Assembly (NCBI RefSeq): GCF_000276665.1
Contig: NW_004955429.1
Coordinates: 869,430 to 933,429 of the forward strand
DNA length: 64,000 nt
Direction: 5' to 3'
From: Chinchilla lanigera
Taxonomy: Eukaryota; Chordata; Mammalia; Rodentia; Chinchillidae
The notes under the pieces were generated by a model, which worked only from the letters and a program-made list of their open reading frames with translations, was not told where the DNA came from and made no database searches. Of this stretch, positions 23,386 through 35,759 are shown one piece after another; position 1 is the first letter of the stretch, and every line of letters begins with the position of its first letter. The position numbers were made by a program, and so were the translations under genes.

Positions 23386-25107
23386 AAAAAGGCATGGAGC
23401 AAAAAATAAAGCCATAAAATAGAGAAACAGACTTTATCACTGACAACTAGAAACTGGTATATGTAGACAAATTATTTCTCATCAGACCAATACAAGAACT
23501 CACTTTTTGTATTTCAAGTGACTTCAACTTTGCAACAAAATCTACAGTGGCATAGTCTACACAACTGATCACTGAAGGGATGTTGATTTAGTGAAGCCAG
23601 TGAGTGTTTAATTCCCATTTATTTATGCAGGGGTGGGGAGATTTCAGCAGAAGACTTTGAGCTTTAATCATAACAAGATTTAACACACTCAGGCAATTCT
23701 TTATATACTTTCACGTTATCTTATATTATCCTTTCAGCTACACGCAGATTTTTTTTCTTCTTATTTTATTTATGGGAAGACTGAAGAACAAAGAACATAA
23801 GGATTTTATTTAAGATTCCATAATAAATCAATGAGCAGGATGGTTTCATTCTCCAGTTTCTTATTCTTTAATTATGCACAGAAGGGGGAACCCACACAAA
23901 GGAAAGTGTCTACATTAAACCACTGATGAGGTCATTTTCCCTACTAGTTTGAAAAAAAGCTAATATATAATTTCATCCTAGAGAGTGAAATGCTCCTTCC
24001 ACTTTATTTTTAAAACCATCTCTTTTTGAATGGTTTGAAGAGTCTTCTGTTAACTATCTGCTCTGCACTCTGAGACAGTGTTGACACCATCCTGCTACTC
24101 TTTAAAAAGACATTTTGGCTCTGCATGGTCCACTGATTAAAATAGGTTAACAGGCAGGATGTTAATCTCTGTTTATAGAGAACACCAAGACAGACGGAGA
24201 AGTAATGGCAAATAAAAATAGACTTGTCCCTGAAACAGATTCCTTAAGAGATGTATTTGAAAATCAACAAGAAAGCTGAAGACCTTGGACCAAACTCTAG
24301 CCTGCTGTCATGGCACACTGTCCTGAAGTGACAAATAGGATATCAACAGGGGAATCTGTTCAAGCCTGGAGCTATATCTAAGCTGGACTTCCAGTAGTTT
24401 CTATTATTGGTGGTCTTCTCCGTGCCAGCTAGTTTGACTTGGCCGTGCCACTGGAATCTCTGACTGGAACTGAATGAACACAGTGTTTGTTTGAATACTG
24501 CTGATCCCCTGACTATAATTGGATCAGCTGACATCACCCAGTGTGCTGAGCCCTATGAAATGCCCCTGCAAGCAAACCCCACCCTTGAGTCAGAGTTGGG
24601 TAATCCCTGGGGACTAACAGCCAGCCCCGTGTTCAGGATGACTCATGCAGCTGCTGTCAGGAGTGAAATGCCCTATGATGTGCTTACTCATTATAGTCCG
24701 TTTACCCTACCCCGGACTTATTTTGATTTAGACTTTAAAAAAGACACAAAGAATTTATCTTTTCTCCTGGACATTAAGGAACCTTAAAAAGTCACGTGTA
24801 GCTTCCCCAGAAGAGTTTGTGAACTTTTGTTTACATGGAACATAAAACCCCAGAAACAAGGATAAGAGTCACAATCCCATGAACAAGAAGCAGGAAGAAA
24901 TAAAAGCCGAGCTAGTTGGGAAATTGTATAATGATTCAGATAATTATAGTAAAACATAGTTATTTCTGCTGATCCTAAATAAGAAAATGTTTTAAATGAA
25001 GGCAAATGGTTTTTTAGCCTTTTCTTTGAAAAACCTGCTTCAAATTAACACTTTGAAGTTTTTGACTATTAAAACCTATATGTAGCAAAGTAGGAAAATA
25101 TTGCTAT
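23386..25107. other. Unassigned sequence, possible MIR trace
   Basis: At about 23690-23835 the order cactcaggcaattctt, gggaagactgaagaacaaag, 'tttaagattccataataaat' vaguely follows antisense MIR, but I do not call it. A 98-codon plus frame (24491-24787) overlaps a 64-codon minus frame at a local palindrome (gctgatcc at 24500, ggatcagc at 24521). There is no recognisable domain and no gene call. Confidence 0.45.
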
Positions 25108-25252
25108 GAAATCTATATGAAATATATATTATAAATAAATATGTATGAATATATGATAAATATATATGAAATATATAAATAAATATATATGAGATAAATA
25201 TATATGAAATAAATATATATGAAATAAATATATATGAAATATATGAAAAGGC
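25108..25252. repeat. AT-rich minisatellite, 15-bp unit
   Basis: Imperfect ATATAAATA-type DNA resolves into 15-nt units at 25191-25205 (gagataaatatatat), 25206-25220 and 25221-25235 (gaaataaatatatat), with a partial unit after them. Upstream copies are degraded. Confidence 0.9.
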
Positions 25253-26560
25253 TTCCCATCATTTAGCAGGTTATTATTTTAAAACTACACATTTGGATAA
25301 GTGTTTGTAAGATATGGGGGCAATTTTCTTTTTTAAGAAAGCATTGGGGTGAGCAGTGTGCATCTGTTTGGAAATGAGTCCACGCATGGTTCCATACAAA
25401 GAAACAGAATGAGCTGAAGGGAAGGAGATAAGGAAGAGTGGGACTCAGCCGCTCTCCAGCAGCCCAAATATCCACAGGGTTTATGAATATACTGGATCTG
25501 GATACAGTCCTGCTTTCCAAACCAAGTCTATTCTGAGAGCCATATAAATTCCAGCTTACTTCACATGTTGGAGTTCAAAGGTGCCAAAGTACATTCGCAA
25601 ATAAAGGGGACATGAGAGATAATCTACATGTCAGCCAGAAACAGAAAAGAGAAATACGGAGCTGCTGGCAAAACTGTGCTCGGGCACAGGGTGGGAGGAA
25701 AGTGCAGTGCAGTGCAGAGAGAGCAGAGAAGAAGCAAAATCAAGTAGGCTGGTCCTGCTCAGTCTGTGAACCTCAAAACCAGAACAAAACCAAAGCCTGT
25801 GCTCACGAGTCCCATGAGCACTGATGCAGTCAGTGTGGTGCAGAGCTCACACACTCCTGGGAGAAAAGCCCAAGAGCTGGACTTGCAAAGGGTCACCATG
25901 TGTGTCCACAGGGCAGTCTCTGTCCTTGGAGGCATCTGTGTGTCTTTGTGAAGCTGAGCTGGTTCAAAGCCTTCTGATCCACATGTGTAGCTCTTTCACA
26001 CACCTGCCAGTGAATAATGCTTTCTGAGAAACTGGGAAAAATAAAAAAAAAAAAAAACAAAACACAAGATTAGAAGAAGGGAGAACAATTAGCACTGCTG
26101 TTTTCATTTTTCTCCCTTAATTACATGATCTCCTCACCAACACAGTCCACACAGAGCAGGAGAGGTGTTAGGGTTGTAGATGATTCATATTAAAATTACA
26201 ATTGATAGAACCACACCCATATTATAAAGTCACATATTATAAAGTGACTTTCAATCCATATGTCCATCTAGCATATATTTTGGTTATTTAATTGAAAAAG
26301 AGATGTGTGAACACCTCCTTGGCTACTTTGTTCACAAAGTGTCTTGTTCTCTGAAGAGCAATGTGAGAAAAAATGCTATTGTTTTTCATCAGATAAAGTA
26401 GTTTTGTTGCCATAACGTGACTATTGTTCATTGAATTACTTGTTCTTCTATTCAGCATTCATCTCCTAGATTATCTCACTGTGAGCACCATACCTGATCC
26501 AGACAGCCCTTCCTTTATGTGAGTCAGTCCAACCTATTTGTTCTCGGGGATCAGCTAAGA
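25253..26560. other. Unassigned sequence
   Basis: No gene or repeat recognised. It holds a poly(A)-like run at about 26043-26056 without an identifiable SINE body. Short overlapping frames at 25612-26027 have no supporting features. Confidence 0.5.
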
Positions 26561-26564
26561 CTCA

Positions 26565-26735
26565 GAGGCATCAGAGAGAGCAGGTAAGAGGGAGAAAGAG
26601 CAGATGGGAGAGACAGAGAAAAAGGGGACAGGAGAAGGAAGGGAAAAAAAGGAAGAGAGAACAGGAGAGGGAAGGGGCAAAAAGGAAAAGAAGAGGAGCT
26701 AGGGCAGGGAAGGGCAAGAAAGAGAGAAGTACATA
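26565..26735. repeat. Purine-rich low-complexity tract
   Basis: About 170 bases of almost pure A/G on the plus strand (gagagagcagg, ggagaaagagcagatgggag, aggggacaggagaaggaagg) with a few pyrimidine breaks. It is imperfect and lacks a clear repeat unit. Confidence 0.9.
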
Positions 26736-28794
26736 CAATGGTTTCACAAAGCCTTCAAAATTGAAAGTGTCTTGATTCCTTTACTGACAGCTATAAAGAG
26801 CTGTATAATGTATATTATGGGTATTCTGTTTTTTTTTTTTTAATCACTCAGCCACCATTTCATATCCCCAGGTTAATTCTCTGCCCATTTCTCTTAGATT
26901 TGTGATCAATGTAGCAGATACCTTCAGACCACTTTGTCCAGGCTCTTGAGCCCTCTGTTGTTGATGGAAATTGGCCAAGGATTGTGAGTGTAAAGAAAGA
27001 GACAGATATATTTATTCTCTCCTGATCCCTGTGGAACCAAGTTCTAGCCATTTTTACTATCACAGTGATGCATTCCCTGGGACAGTAGGTGAAGAATCCC
27101 TGCTTGGAGGACTCCAGAATGTTCTGATAAGAGACCTTCCTGTCTCTAGATGTGGTGGTTTCTCATAGTTGTCACTCATGTGGGTAGTAGAAGGCATTGG
27201 GGCCCCACTCATATCCCTTTCCAGCTGACATACCCACCCCCAGCTAAGGGCTAGGTAACTGTTGGCTCAGCTACCTTCTTCTACAGAGGATTCTCACAGC
27301 CAGCAGGAGCCCCCAGCCCAGGTGTTCATGTGGCAGGTGTGGTCCCCGAGGGGTCCCTTCTGCCTTGTGCGTCCCTCCATTGAACTGCAGAAACCCTTGC
27401 AGAGTGTCATCCTAAACTCATCTGATTGTGTTAGATGGCTAGCATGATAACCAAGAGTACCCAACTATAGTGGACAGGTTATTAAAAACAACCACCTTAG
27501 CAAAGGTATTGGCCAAATAAAATAAATATTCTATCACTCTTAGCTAGAAACAAAGTCACTTTTTTGTCTCTGAAAACTCACTCTTCTCAGTTGAGTAACA
27601 ATTCATTCTTTTCATTCTACTCAATGATTGAAAATGAGGCAGATTGTGAGTTAATCCATGAAGAAAAAGATGCATTATACAAAGACATTATTTATTTTTA
27701 AATCAAAAGCATATGGCATAGATGAAGCCAGTACTTGTGACTCTCTCAGTTAAAAAGCATCCAATACTGATGCTTTCACAGGCAATTGGGTAAAGTGCCA
27801 TTGTCAGGGAGAGAAGCAGCTGAAACGCAGGTTAGTTACTCCAGCTTAGTATCACTGAAAAGTTTTTGGCATCAGTTGTTTGAATCAGGCTTGCTTCATT
27901 TCATGGTCTTTTCACATAATTCATCACATTTGATTCTCACAAAACCTTTGCAGCAGAGAGAGCATCAAACCATGACAAATATAACTTGCTTGGTCCATCT
28001 TAGAAAAGACTTCATGAAATGCATACAGCTCCATGCACTCTTGGAAGGGTGGACAGATTCCATAATAGGTTACAGGTTTATGTTTGCAAGTGACACATTT
28101 CTGGCGAATCTAGAAATCCTTATCCTGTATCTTTCTGAATCATATATTAGATAATTTTAAGGTAATTATCCTAGATTTTCAAATCTGATTTAAGAATTTG
28201 GAACGAAAACAGCCTGGACTGATGTTTCAATGTTTCAATATGTAACTGATATTTGATGACCCCTGAAAATAATTCAGCAGTCATCAAAATAGTCGTGGTT
28301 GATTAAGATGTGCCTCACAGACCAGAGCCCACCCTCAGGGAATGTGGGGTAAAAGTGGATTTGCTTTCAGATGGATTTTTACTCATTTTTTTTTCAGTTT
28401 TATTTATTCCCTACACTATCACTGTGGTTCCTGCTATTTTAATTTGGTTACAGGTAAGGCAAGACTGCATTTATCACATTGCCAGTGTTTTCCTTCAAAT
28501 AAACACATATAACTGAGTTCAATAGAAAGTGCACTGGGTATCTAAGAAAGGAATTTGGCTTCAGCGTCTTTTATTGACTGTAAATAAATTGCTTGTGAGA
28601 CGGAAGATCTGAGGAGTTCACCACATCAAACCTAGCTCTGAGGAAATGCTGGAATAAATACTAACAATAAAACTTGAATGTGTCAACTTTTAAAACAAAC
28701 CATAACTTCAAAGTGAGAAAAAGTTTTCGAAGCTACACAGTTAAATGTAAACATTAGTTACAGGCTAAGTTTATCATTGAAAAAAATGACAGAT
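26736..28794. other. Unassigned sequence
   Basis: About 2 kb without a supported gene. A possible MIR scrap lies at about 27890-27960 (catcacatttgattctcaca). The 122-codon frame at 27786-28154 has no recognisable domain. Confidence 0.45.
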
Positions 28795-28909
28795 TCATTA
28801 CTATTTGTAAAATTATATATAATTTGTAAACTATATATACTACATATGTGGTGTACATACACACTGTCCAGTACATTATACACATAAAATGTGTAAAATT
28901 ACATATAAA

Positions 28910-29693
28910 GCAGTGGCAGGACACATGCAGCTGGGCCACCCCAGGCGGGGATTCACAAGACCCTGGTGTAGGCACACACGCCAGAAGTTTGTCAGTCAGT
29001 TGAACCAGCACTGTGCTTTGGCACAAGGACAAGCAGAATAGAAGGGGGAGGTGGGGCCACTATTCTTTCCTAAAATTACATATATATATATATAAACAGG
29101 CTGGAGAAAAACCAGAATACCCACCCCAGCTCCTACATCCAGAGGCCAAGATCAGCCCTACACCCAGCACAAATCCCACTGCAAAATTGGCTGGAGTACA
29201 TAACACATTTCTGAGATCAGACTTGGACGTACCGCAGAACAGTGGACACCAGAGGAATTGTATTCCATTTCTTTTTCTGTGTTTTGATTGGTTTTCCTTT
29301 GTCTATGGTTGAGGGTTTTTTTTTTTTATTTAGTTCAATTTTGTCTTGTTTTATTTTTTAGGGGGTTTCTGTTTTCTGTTTTTAGTCTCTTCTCTCTCTG
29401 TAATGACTTAGATGTATGACCTTCCTTTATGTTTCCATCTAATTGTCTTCTAATCTCTTTTGCCAACTCTCTGGTTTGGTGTTATGATGCTTCCATGTGA
29501 ATAAAAATTGCCTTTTCTCTGTCCAGTTCACTTCAACACTCTTCCGCTTCCTCTTTCATTCTTTCCCTCTTCTGTCCTCCAGTTTCCCAAAGCTTGGGTG
29601 ATCATCCTATGCCCCCAGCCTTGCTCCTACTATACAGGACCTCAGTCTTCATTCTGTCTTTCCCTCTAACTCTCTTAATTTTCTTTCACACAA
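28910..29693 (+). mobile_element. Possible LINE-1 5' region joined to ORF2
   Basis: A GC-richer block at about 28910-29060 (cagctgggccaccccaggcg, then gcacaaggacaagcagaata and gaagggggaggtggggcc) resembles the general character of L1 5' UTRs. It is followed by a long T/C-rich stretch to about 29690. It directly abuts the L1 ORF2 sequence that starts near 29694 in the same orientation, with ORF1 and the endonuclease part missing. It could be an internally deleted or alternatively spliced L1 copy, or an unrelated repeat beside a truncated L1. I cannot settle this by eye. Confidence 0.4.
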
Positions 29694-32600
29694 ATGAGGA
29701 AATCATAAAGATAAGATCAGAAATTAATGCAAGTGGGAAGAAAAAAACAATAGAAATATTGATGCACTGAAAATTTGATTCTTTGAAAGAATAAATAAAA
29801 TTGATAAACAATGAACCAACCTCATCAGAAAGAGGAAAGATAAAACACAAATTCTAGCAATTAGGAATTAAAGGGGGAAATCTGATCAATCCTACAGGAA
29901 TCCAGAAGAGCATCAGTACCTACTTTCAGAACCTATATTCTAATAGGATGGAAAACACAGAAGAAATGGACAGATTTCTAGACACAATTGAATTACTAAG
30001 ACTAAATCAAGAAGATATAAAAATTCAAAATAACCTGATAGCAGCCAATGAAATTGAAACTGTAATTAAAAATTTACCAACAAACAAAAGCCCAGGCTGT
30101 AATGGATTCACTGTTGAATTTTACAAGAAATTTGAAGAAGAGCTAATGCCACTAATGATCAAACTCTGTAAGGAAATTGAAAAGGAAGCAATACTTCCAA
30201 AACCATTCCTGGAAGCAAGTATTACACTGATTCCAAAATCAGAAAAGAAACCAACCAAAAAAGAAACCTGCAAGCTAATATCCTTAATGAACATAGACAC
30301 TAAAATCCTCAGTAGGATACTGGCAAACAGAATGAAGCAAGATATAAAGAGCATTATACACCATAAGCAGGTAGGGTTCATCCCAGTGATGCAGGGACAG
30401 TTCAACATACAGAAATCAATAAATGTACACCATAAATATACACCATAATACACCATATTGACAGAGCCAAAACCAAAACTCACATGATCATCTCAATAGA
30501 TGCACAAAAACATTCAACAAAGTCCAACACCAATTCATGATAAAAACCCTACACAAAATCGGAATAGATGGTCTTTACCTTCATCTGATAAAAGCTATCT
30601 ATGACAAACCAACAGCAACATCATACTAAATGGTTAAAAACTTAAAACTTTTACTGTAAAATCAGGAGCAAGACAAGGATGTCCACTATCCCCACTTCTA
30701 TTAAATATAGTCCTGAAAAAATTAGCCATAGCAATTAGACAAGAATAAGAAATAAAAGGAATAAGGATAGGAAAGGAGGAACTTAAATTATTGTTTGCAG
30801 ATGACATGCTACTCTGCATAGAAGACCCCGAAAACTCCATCAAAAGATTTGTAGACTTAATAACCAAATTCAGTAGTGTAGTTGGATAGAAAGTCAATAG
30901 TCAAAAATCAATAGCATTCTTGTATACAAGCAACAAACTCACAGAGAGAGAAATCAGATAATCCACACCCTTTACAAGAGCATCCAAAAAATGAAATACT
31001 TAGGAATTAATCTAACAAAGGAAATAAAAGATCCATACATTGAAAACTACAATACTCTGACAAAAGAGATGTAGACGATATCAGAAAATGAAAAGATATC
31101 CCTAGCTCATGGATAGGAAGAACCAACATAATGAAAATAGGCTTACCTCCAGAACTATTATACAGATTTAATGCAATCCCAATCAAAACACCGTTAGTAA
31201 ACCTCACATATCTATAGAAAACATCCCTAAAATTCATTTGGAATCAGAAGCAATCGAGAATAGCAAAAGTGATTCTGGGCAGCAAAGGAAAGTCAGGGGC
31301 ATCACAATCTCTAACCTGAAATTATACTGCAAAATTATTGTGATAAAATCAGCATCATTTTGGCAAAAAAGCAGACCTGAGGGTCAGTGGAACAGAATAG
31401 AAGATACAAACACATCCCCAAACACACTCGAAACTTACCTTTGCAAAGGTGCCAAGCACATTCACTGGAATGATAGTCTCTTTAATAAATAGTGCTGGAA
31501 AAACTGATTTTCCACATGCTGAAGACTAAAAATAGACCCATGTTTATCACCATGCACTAAACTAAAGTCAAAATGGATCAAAGATCTGAATATTGAAAGA
31601 AAAACACTAAATTTATTGGAAGAGAAAATTGGCAGAAATCTAGAAGACATAAGTGTAGGTGGAGACTTCATGAACAAAACTCAGATTGCACGTGAAATAC
31701 TACGAAGAATGAACAAAGGGGACTTTACCTTATTAAAAAGCTTTTGCACAATAAAAGAAATTACTAACAGAGTAAAAAAACAACACACAGAGTAGGAAAA
31801 ATTATAGCCAGTTGTCTATCAGACAAAGGACTTATATCCGGACATATAAAGAAGTGAAACAAAATCAGGCCCCCAAACTCAAAGACCCAATCCAAAAATG
31901 GGCATCTGAGATCAATACATACTTCTCAGATGAAGAAATACAAATGGCAAATAAATAGATAAAAATATTCAACATCAATGGTCATTCAAAAGATTCAAGT
32001 TAAAGCAACACTGAGATTGCATCTCACCCTGGAAAGAATGGCTACCAAGAAATCAATCAATATCAAGTGCTGGAGGGGTTTTGGGGAAAAAGAAACACTT
32101 CTCCACTTTTGGTGGGAGTGCATGCTGGTAAAATCATTGTGGAAATCCATGTGGAGATTCCTCAGAAATCTAGGATTAGAGGTCCCATTTGACTCAGCTA
32201 TTCTCCTTCTGGATATCTTCCCAGAAGAATTAAAAACATCATACCACAGTGATATATGTGCTCCCATATTTATAGTAGCACAGTTTGTAATAGGCAAATC
32301 TTGAAAACAATTCAAATGCCTATCAATTGAGGAATGGATAAAAAGGTGTGGTTTTCTTTATATGATGGAGTACTACTCATCTATAAAGAAGGATAAACTG
32401 GAGACTTTTACAGGTAAATGGGTGCAACTTGAGTCCACACTCATAAGTGACATAAATCAGACCCACGTGTGTAAGCATCATATTGTCTCAGTAGTGTGAG
32501 AAACTGAATGAGTAAATATGCTCCAAAATATATAATAAATATTGTGAATTGGGAAGAATCTGTTCAAAAGGAAAGAGAAACTGGGATAGTGGGAAGGGGA

Positions 32601-32876
32601 AAGGAAGGAAGGCAAAAGAAAAAAATATATAAATATACACAAGATAGTTAAGGTAGTTATATAGCTAGTTTCTCTTACTTCATTGAGAAGAAAGGTTTGG
32701 GCTAATATTGTTTGGACAATATGTCTTGCCTATATCATTTACTCTGAATAACTACTGTGAAGATGACTATATGCACTATATTAATTATTATTACTGTCTT
32801 ATTAGCCTGTTTTGAAACTCTGTTTTATTCTCATTTTTAGTTTTCTTTCTCTCTTTAAAATAAAAAATAAAAATTA
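29694..32876 (+). mobile_element. LINE-1, ORF2 (RT to C-terminus) plus 3' UTR, decayed
   Basis: This is the longest L1 in the window. Landmarks are KSPGCNGFTVEFYKKF, EASITLIPKSEKKPTKKE and SLMNIDTKILSRILANRMKQ in a 166-codon frame (29948-30448). An intact FADDM catalytic box lies at about 30793, ITISNLKLYCKIIVIKSASFWQKSRPEGQWNR at 31238-31492, and the C-terminal WWECMLVKSLWKSMWRFLRNLGLEV at 31978-32304. The 3' UTR begins near 32470 and ends in AAAATAAAAAATAAA at about 32858-32876. Frameshifts and stops separate the pieces, so it cannot encode a working protein. It lacks the 12-nt palindromic insertion present at 895-933. Confidence 0.95.
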
Positions 32877-33300
32877 AAATCTACACATGTACAGACCTAC
32901 AAATATATATGCATAAAATTACATACACTAATATCAATATTTTACTATATTAGTATTAATATTAACAGTATACACTATCATATTTTAATATACTTTAAAT
33001 ATATATTATTTTAATTTATATTAGTTTACTGTATATGTTTTAGTATGTAATATACTATTATTAAATAATGTATTTTTAAAAACAGAAACATAACTTTCTT
33101 TGTATTTGTGTCCCTAAGAGTGATGTCCACATTTTTTTATGCATTACATGAACTATGATTAAGACATTTCTTAATTCTGGCCTTATTTCTCAGAGTACCC
33201 TCAGATGCTCTCCAGCCTCTGCTCAGGATTCTGTCATTTTACCAGCAAATTGTCTGAAAGATTCCGGGAAGCAAAAGGCTCACCAGAATCTCTGGATAGC
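32877..33300. other. AT-rich spacer
   Basis: At 32900-33080 it is dominated by TATATTA/AATATA motifs without a fixed unit. The remainder is unassigned. Confidence 0.6.
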
Positions 33301-33317
33301 GTAGTAATAGAAACCGG

Positions 33318-33331
33318 ACAGTAGGGGGCGG
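33318..33331 (+). promoter_or_regulatory. Candidate CTCF-binding motif
   Basis: acagtagggggcgg matches the widely used CTCF core CCASYAGRKGGCRS at 13 of 14 positions. It sits in a short CpG-bearing patch (33310-33380) within otherwise AT-rich DNA and not in a recognised SINE. Sequence alone cannot show occupancy. Confidence 0.5.
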
Positions 33332-34035
33332 AGGTGCCCATGTATCCTTGACAGTGACAGCCGCATCACTAGCGCGGACAGGGCCTTCTGACTTTTGGCA
33401 TGTACTGTATTGCATTCACAGATGCTAGATAGAATTTCTTGTCTGTTCTCTTCCTTTCCTGCCTTCCAAAGAATGATTTTTTTTTATGGCAAGTTACCAC
33501 AAATTCACGAACAGAATTTGGCAAACAGTAAAGGTACAACAATCAAAATAAAAACAAAAATTAGGCCCTCAAGTTCCCACCACCAAGGAATAGAGACAAT
33601 AAAAATGGCAATGATCTTTGCTTTATTTGCCCATATGAATTTTTGATGTATACGCATATCTAAATATGAAAAAAACATATTTTAGAGATATTATGTACAA
33701 AATTAAACTATATGATATATATACTATACATATACAATTTTCAAAAGTTTAACTTATTTTGAAAGATTCAACTATGAGTTATTTCTTTTTTCATTTGAAT
33801 TATACCTTTTCAGCATTTTGCCAGTGAATAAAATTCATTATAACATTTAACACAACTGAGCACTTTTCCAAAGGGATGTAAGTCATGCATCGGGCACAGG
33901 CTAGGACAGAAAGCAAAGGGGCATCCTCTTTCTTTTCAGCTGGGTCTAAGTCATGGAGACTGGATTTAAATTCATTAAACCTCATGTAGTAGCCTAGCCT
34001 GCTGTTGATATTTTGCTGAAAAAAGCATTCATCTA
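33332..34035. other. Unassigned sequence
   Basis: It includes the 83-codon frame 33395-33646 with no domain or gene support. Confidence 0.5.
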
Positions 34036-34300
34036 TTCAAGAAGAGCAAAATATATGATGGATAATAGGAAGTTGGGAGATCATTTTCAACTGGGAAGGG
34101 GAGCAAGAAATGGAGGGATCAGGGAGAGAGAAAGGGGATGAAAAAGAAGAATCAAAAGAAAACCTGGAGATAGAGATTTGCAAATAGAAAATGGAACAAG
34201 AGACGGAAGGAACAAGGAGGGAGGGGATGGATAGGGGTCAAGAACTTAGTATGTGTTATGTACATGTACCAGCTCCTTGGGATGAATGTAATTGTTGTAG
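34036..34300 (+). mobile_element. LINE-1 3' UTR fragment
   Basis: The purine-rich L1 3' UTR theme (gatcattttcaactgggaag, gggagcaagaaatggaggga) appears twice in similar form (again at gaacaagagacggaaggaac). It ends with 'agaacttagtatgtgttatg' and tacatgtaccagctcc, close to the L1 tail at 40.8 kb. Confidence 0.65.
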
Positions 34301-34324
34301 GCAACTGAGTTAGATAGAAATATT

Positions 34325-34974
34325 ATAGGCAGCCAGACAGGGTTAAGCCCTTAAAGAAGCCAGTGTGGAAGACGAGATATCTTGCAACTGTGGGAAAGAG
34401 AGATACACCCAGCTATGGGCCAGACCTGAAGACAAAAGATAAAACAAATGCAGCCACATACCTCCCTGGGTAGTTCCTAACAGGGACTGATATTCTAAAT
34501 AGATCTCTATCACCTTGAGAAAGCCAGCAAGAGTCAATAACTCAACCCCTTACAAGAAAAGCCCCTATTCTGTGTTCTTGCCTGCTTGCTACATGACTCG
34601 CTTCCCTATTTGATCCTGATGTAATCAATTTTACCTGGGCAAGTATACTTGTAATCTTATTGGTTGACCATAGTTTTGTCCCACTTCATGACGATCTTGT
34701 GAGTTCCCATGTTTCCCACCTTGGACATGGCTTGAATCATGGTTTTGCTCTATAAAAATCTCTAGAAAAGACAGGTTCCTTGCCAACCCACTCGGGTCTC
34801 CTTCTGTCCCTCTCTCTCTGGGACAGTTTTCTTTCCCCCAATAAATATATTCTGCTCTTAACCACGGGACCCATTGACTCGGGTCCCCTTCTGTCTCTCT
34901 CTCTCTCTGGGACAGAAGCTTTCTTTCCCCCAATAAATATATTCTGCTCTTAACCTCCATTGTTCCTAAAATTC
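34325..34974 (+). mobile_element. ERV1 (gammaretrovirus-like) LTR with duplicated R-U5 segment
   Basis: LTR-like architecture: an inverted CCAAT (attgg) at about 34659, a TATA box (ctataaaaat) at 34750, then AATAAA poly(A) signals at 34840-34845 and 34932-34937 in a pyrimidine-rich context. A segment of about 87 bp (actcgggt..., ctctctctctgggacag, tttctttcccccaataaata) occurs twice in tandem at 34790-34876 and 34877-34963. No gag, pol or env sequence is adjacent, so it is a solo LTR. The outer boundaries are approximate and no target duplication was identified. The 109-codon minus-strand frame here is an artefact of the duplication. Confidence 0.75.
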
Positions 34975-35759
34975 ATTCACTGATTTTAGAGAGCACAAAC
35001 TCGTTCCAGATAGTTAGCATGTTGGGAGTTTCTTTCCCTTCTATTATAATCAGTATATCCTGAAAACATGTACACAAAAAGACAAAAATATAAAGGCATA
35101 AGAAAAATGTTAAAACATGTTTTTAGTCTCAGCAATATCTCAATTGTGTATAAACTCCCTTCATCCATACATAAACTGCAGCATTTTATGCGTTAGAAAC
35201 TTCCATCTTGGATTTTTTAGCTCCCCTTAGATGTATCTTCTACAGTATTTTTGAATATTTTTTATCATTTTAATTCTCTGTTATATAACTTGGAAAATGA
35301 TATTTTCAGAATGTCAAGAACTAACAGGTGGAAAACAAATCACTTTGGGTCATTTTTTCTCTTAATAAGCATTTTGCAAAGTTCTACTATGATCCAAGTC
35401 TCACAGAAATAGTAGATAAATAGACCCGGAGACATCTTCCTGTCAATGTTGCAATGCTATGCTTGGACAACAGTGGCTACAAATGCTGTTTTTTCCATGA
35501 ATTATGTATACTAAGGGAAATCTTATTCTGATACTGAGTAAGGGATACAAACTTTAGAGAATTGTTAGTCCTTCAGGGGAACTATGAATGTAATTATGCC
35601 CATATTATTTCTCAAAGTAAGGAGCCTTGGTCTTTGTCTTCCTGGGGCACATTAATGACTTACACAGCCTTCCTGTACATATTGGATGAATTAATATAAT
35701 ACAAATAAACAATTCAGTTCACATGAAATTTGTGTTAAGGACTTTGTCTGGTTCTGCAG
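34975..35759. other. Unassigned sequence
   Basis: Nothing recognised. Confidence 0.5.

Noticed and set aside
24491..24787. 98-codon frame as a possible small gene
   Set aside because: No domain, signal peptide, splice context or conservation is visible from the sequence. It is kept only as a weak finding.
29948..30448. 166-codon frame as an intact protein gene
   Set aside because: It is a fragment of L1 ORF2 (RT fingers/palm) with frame breaks on both sides. It is annotated as part of the element.
30121..30897. Minus-strand frames across the plus-strand L1
   Set aside because: They are antisense shadows of ORF2. The matching antisense plus-strand frames at 1123-1332 over the first L1 are shadows for the same reason.
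34631..34960. 109-codon minus-strand frame with an internal repeated peptide
   Set aside because: It is antisense to the duplicated R-U5 segment of the ERV LTR, and the repeated peptide mirrors the DNA duplication.
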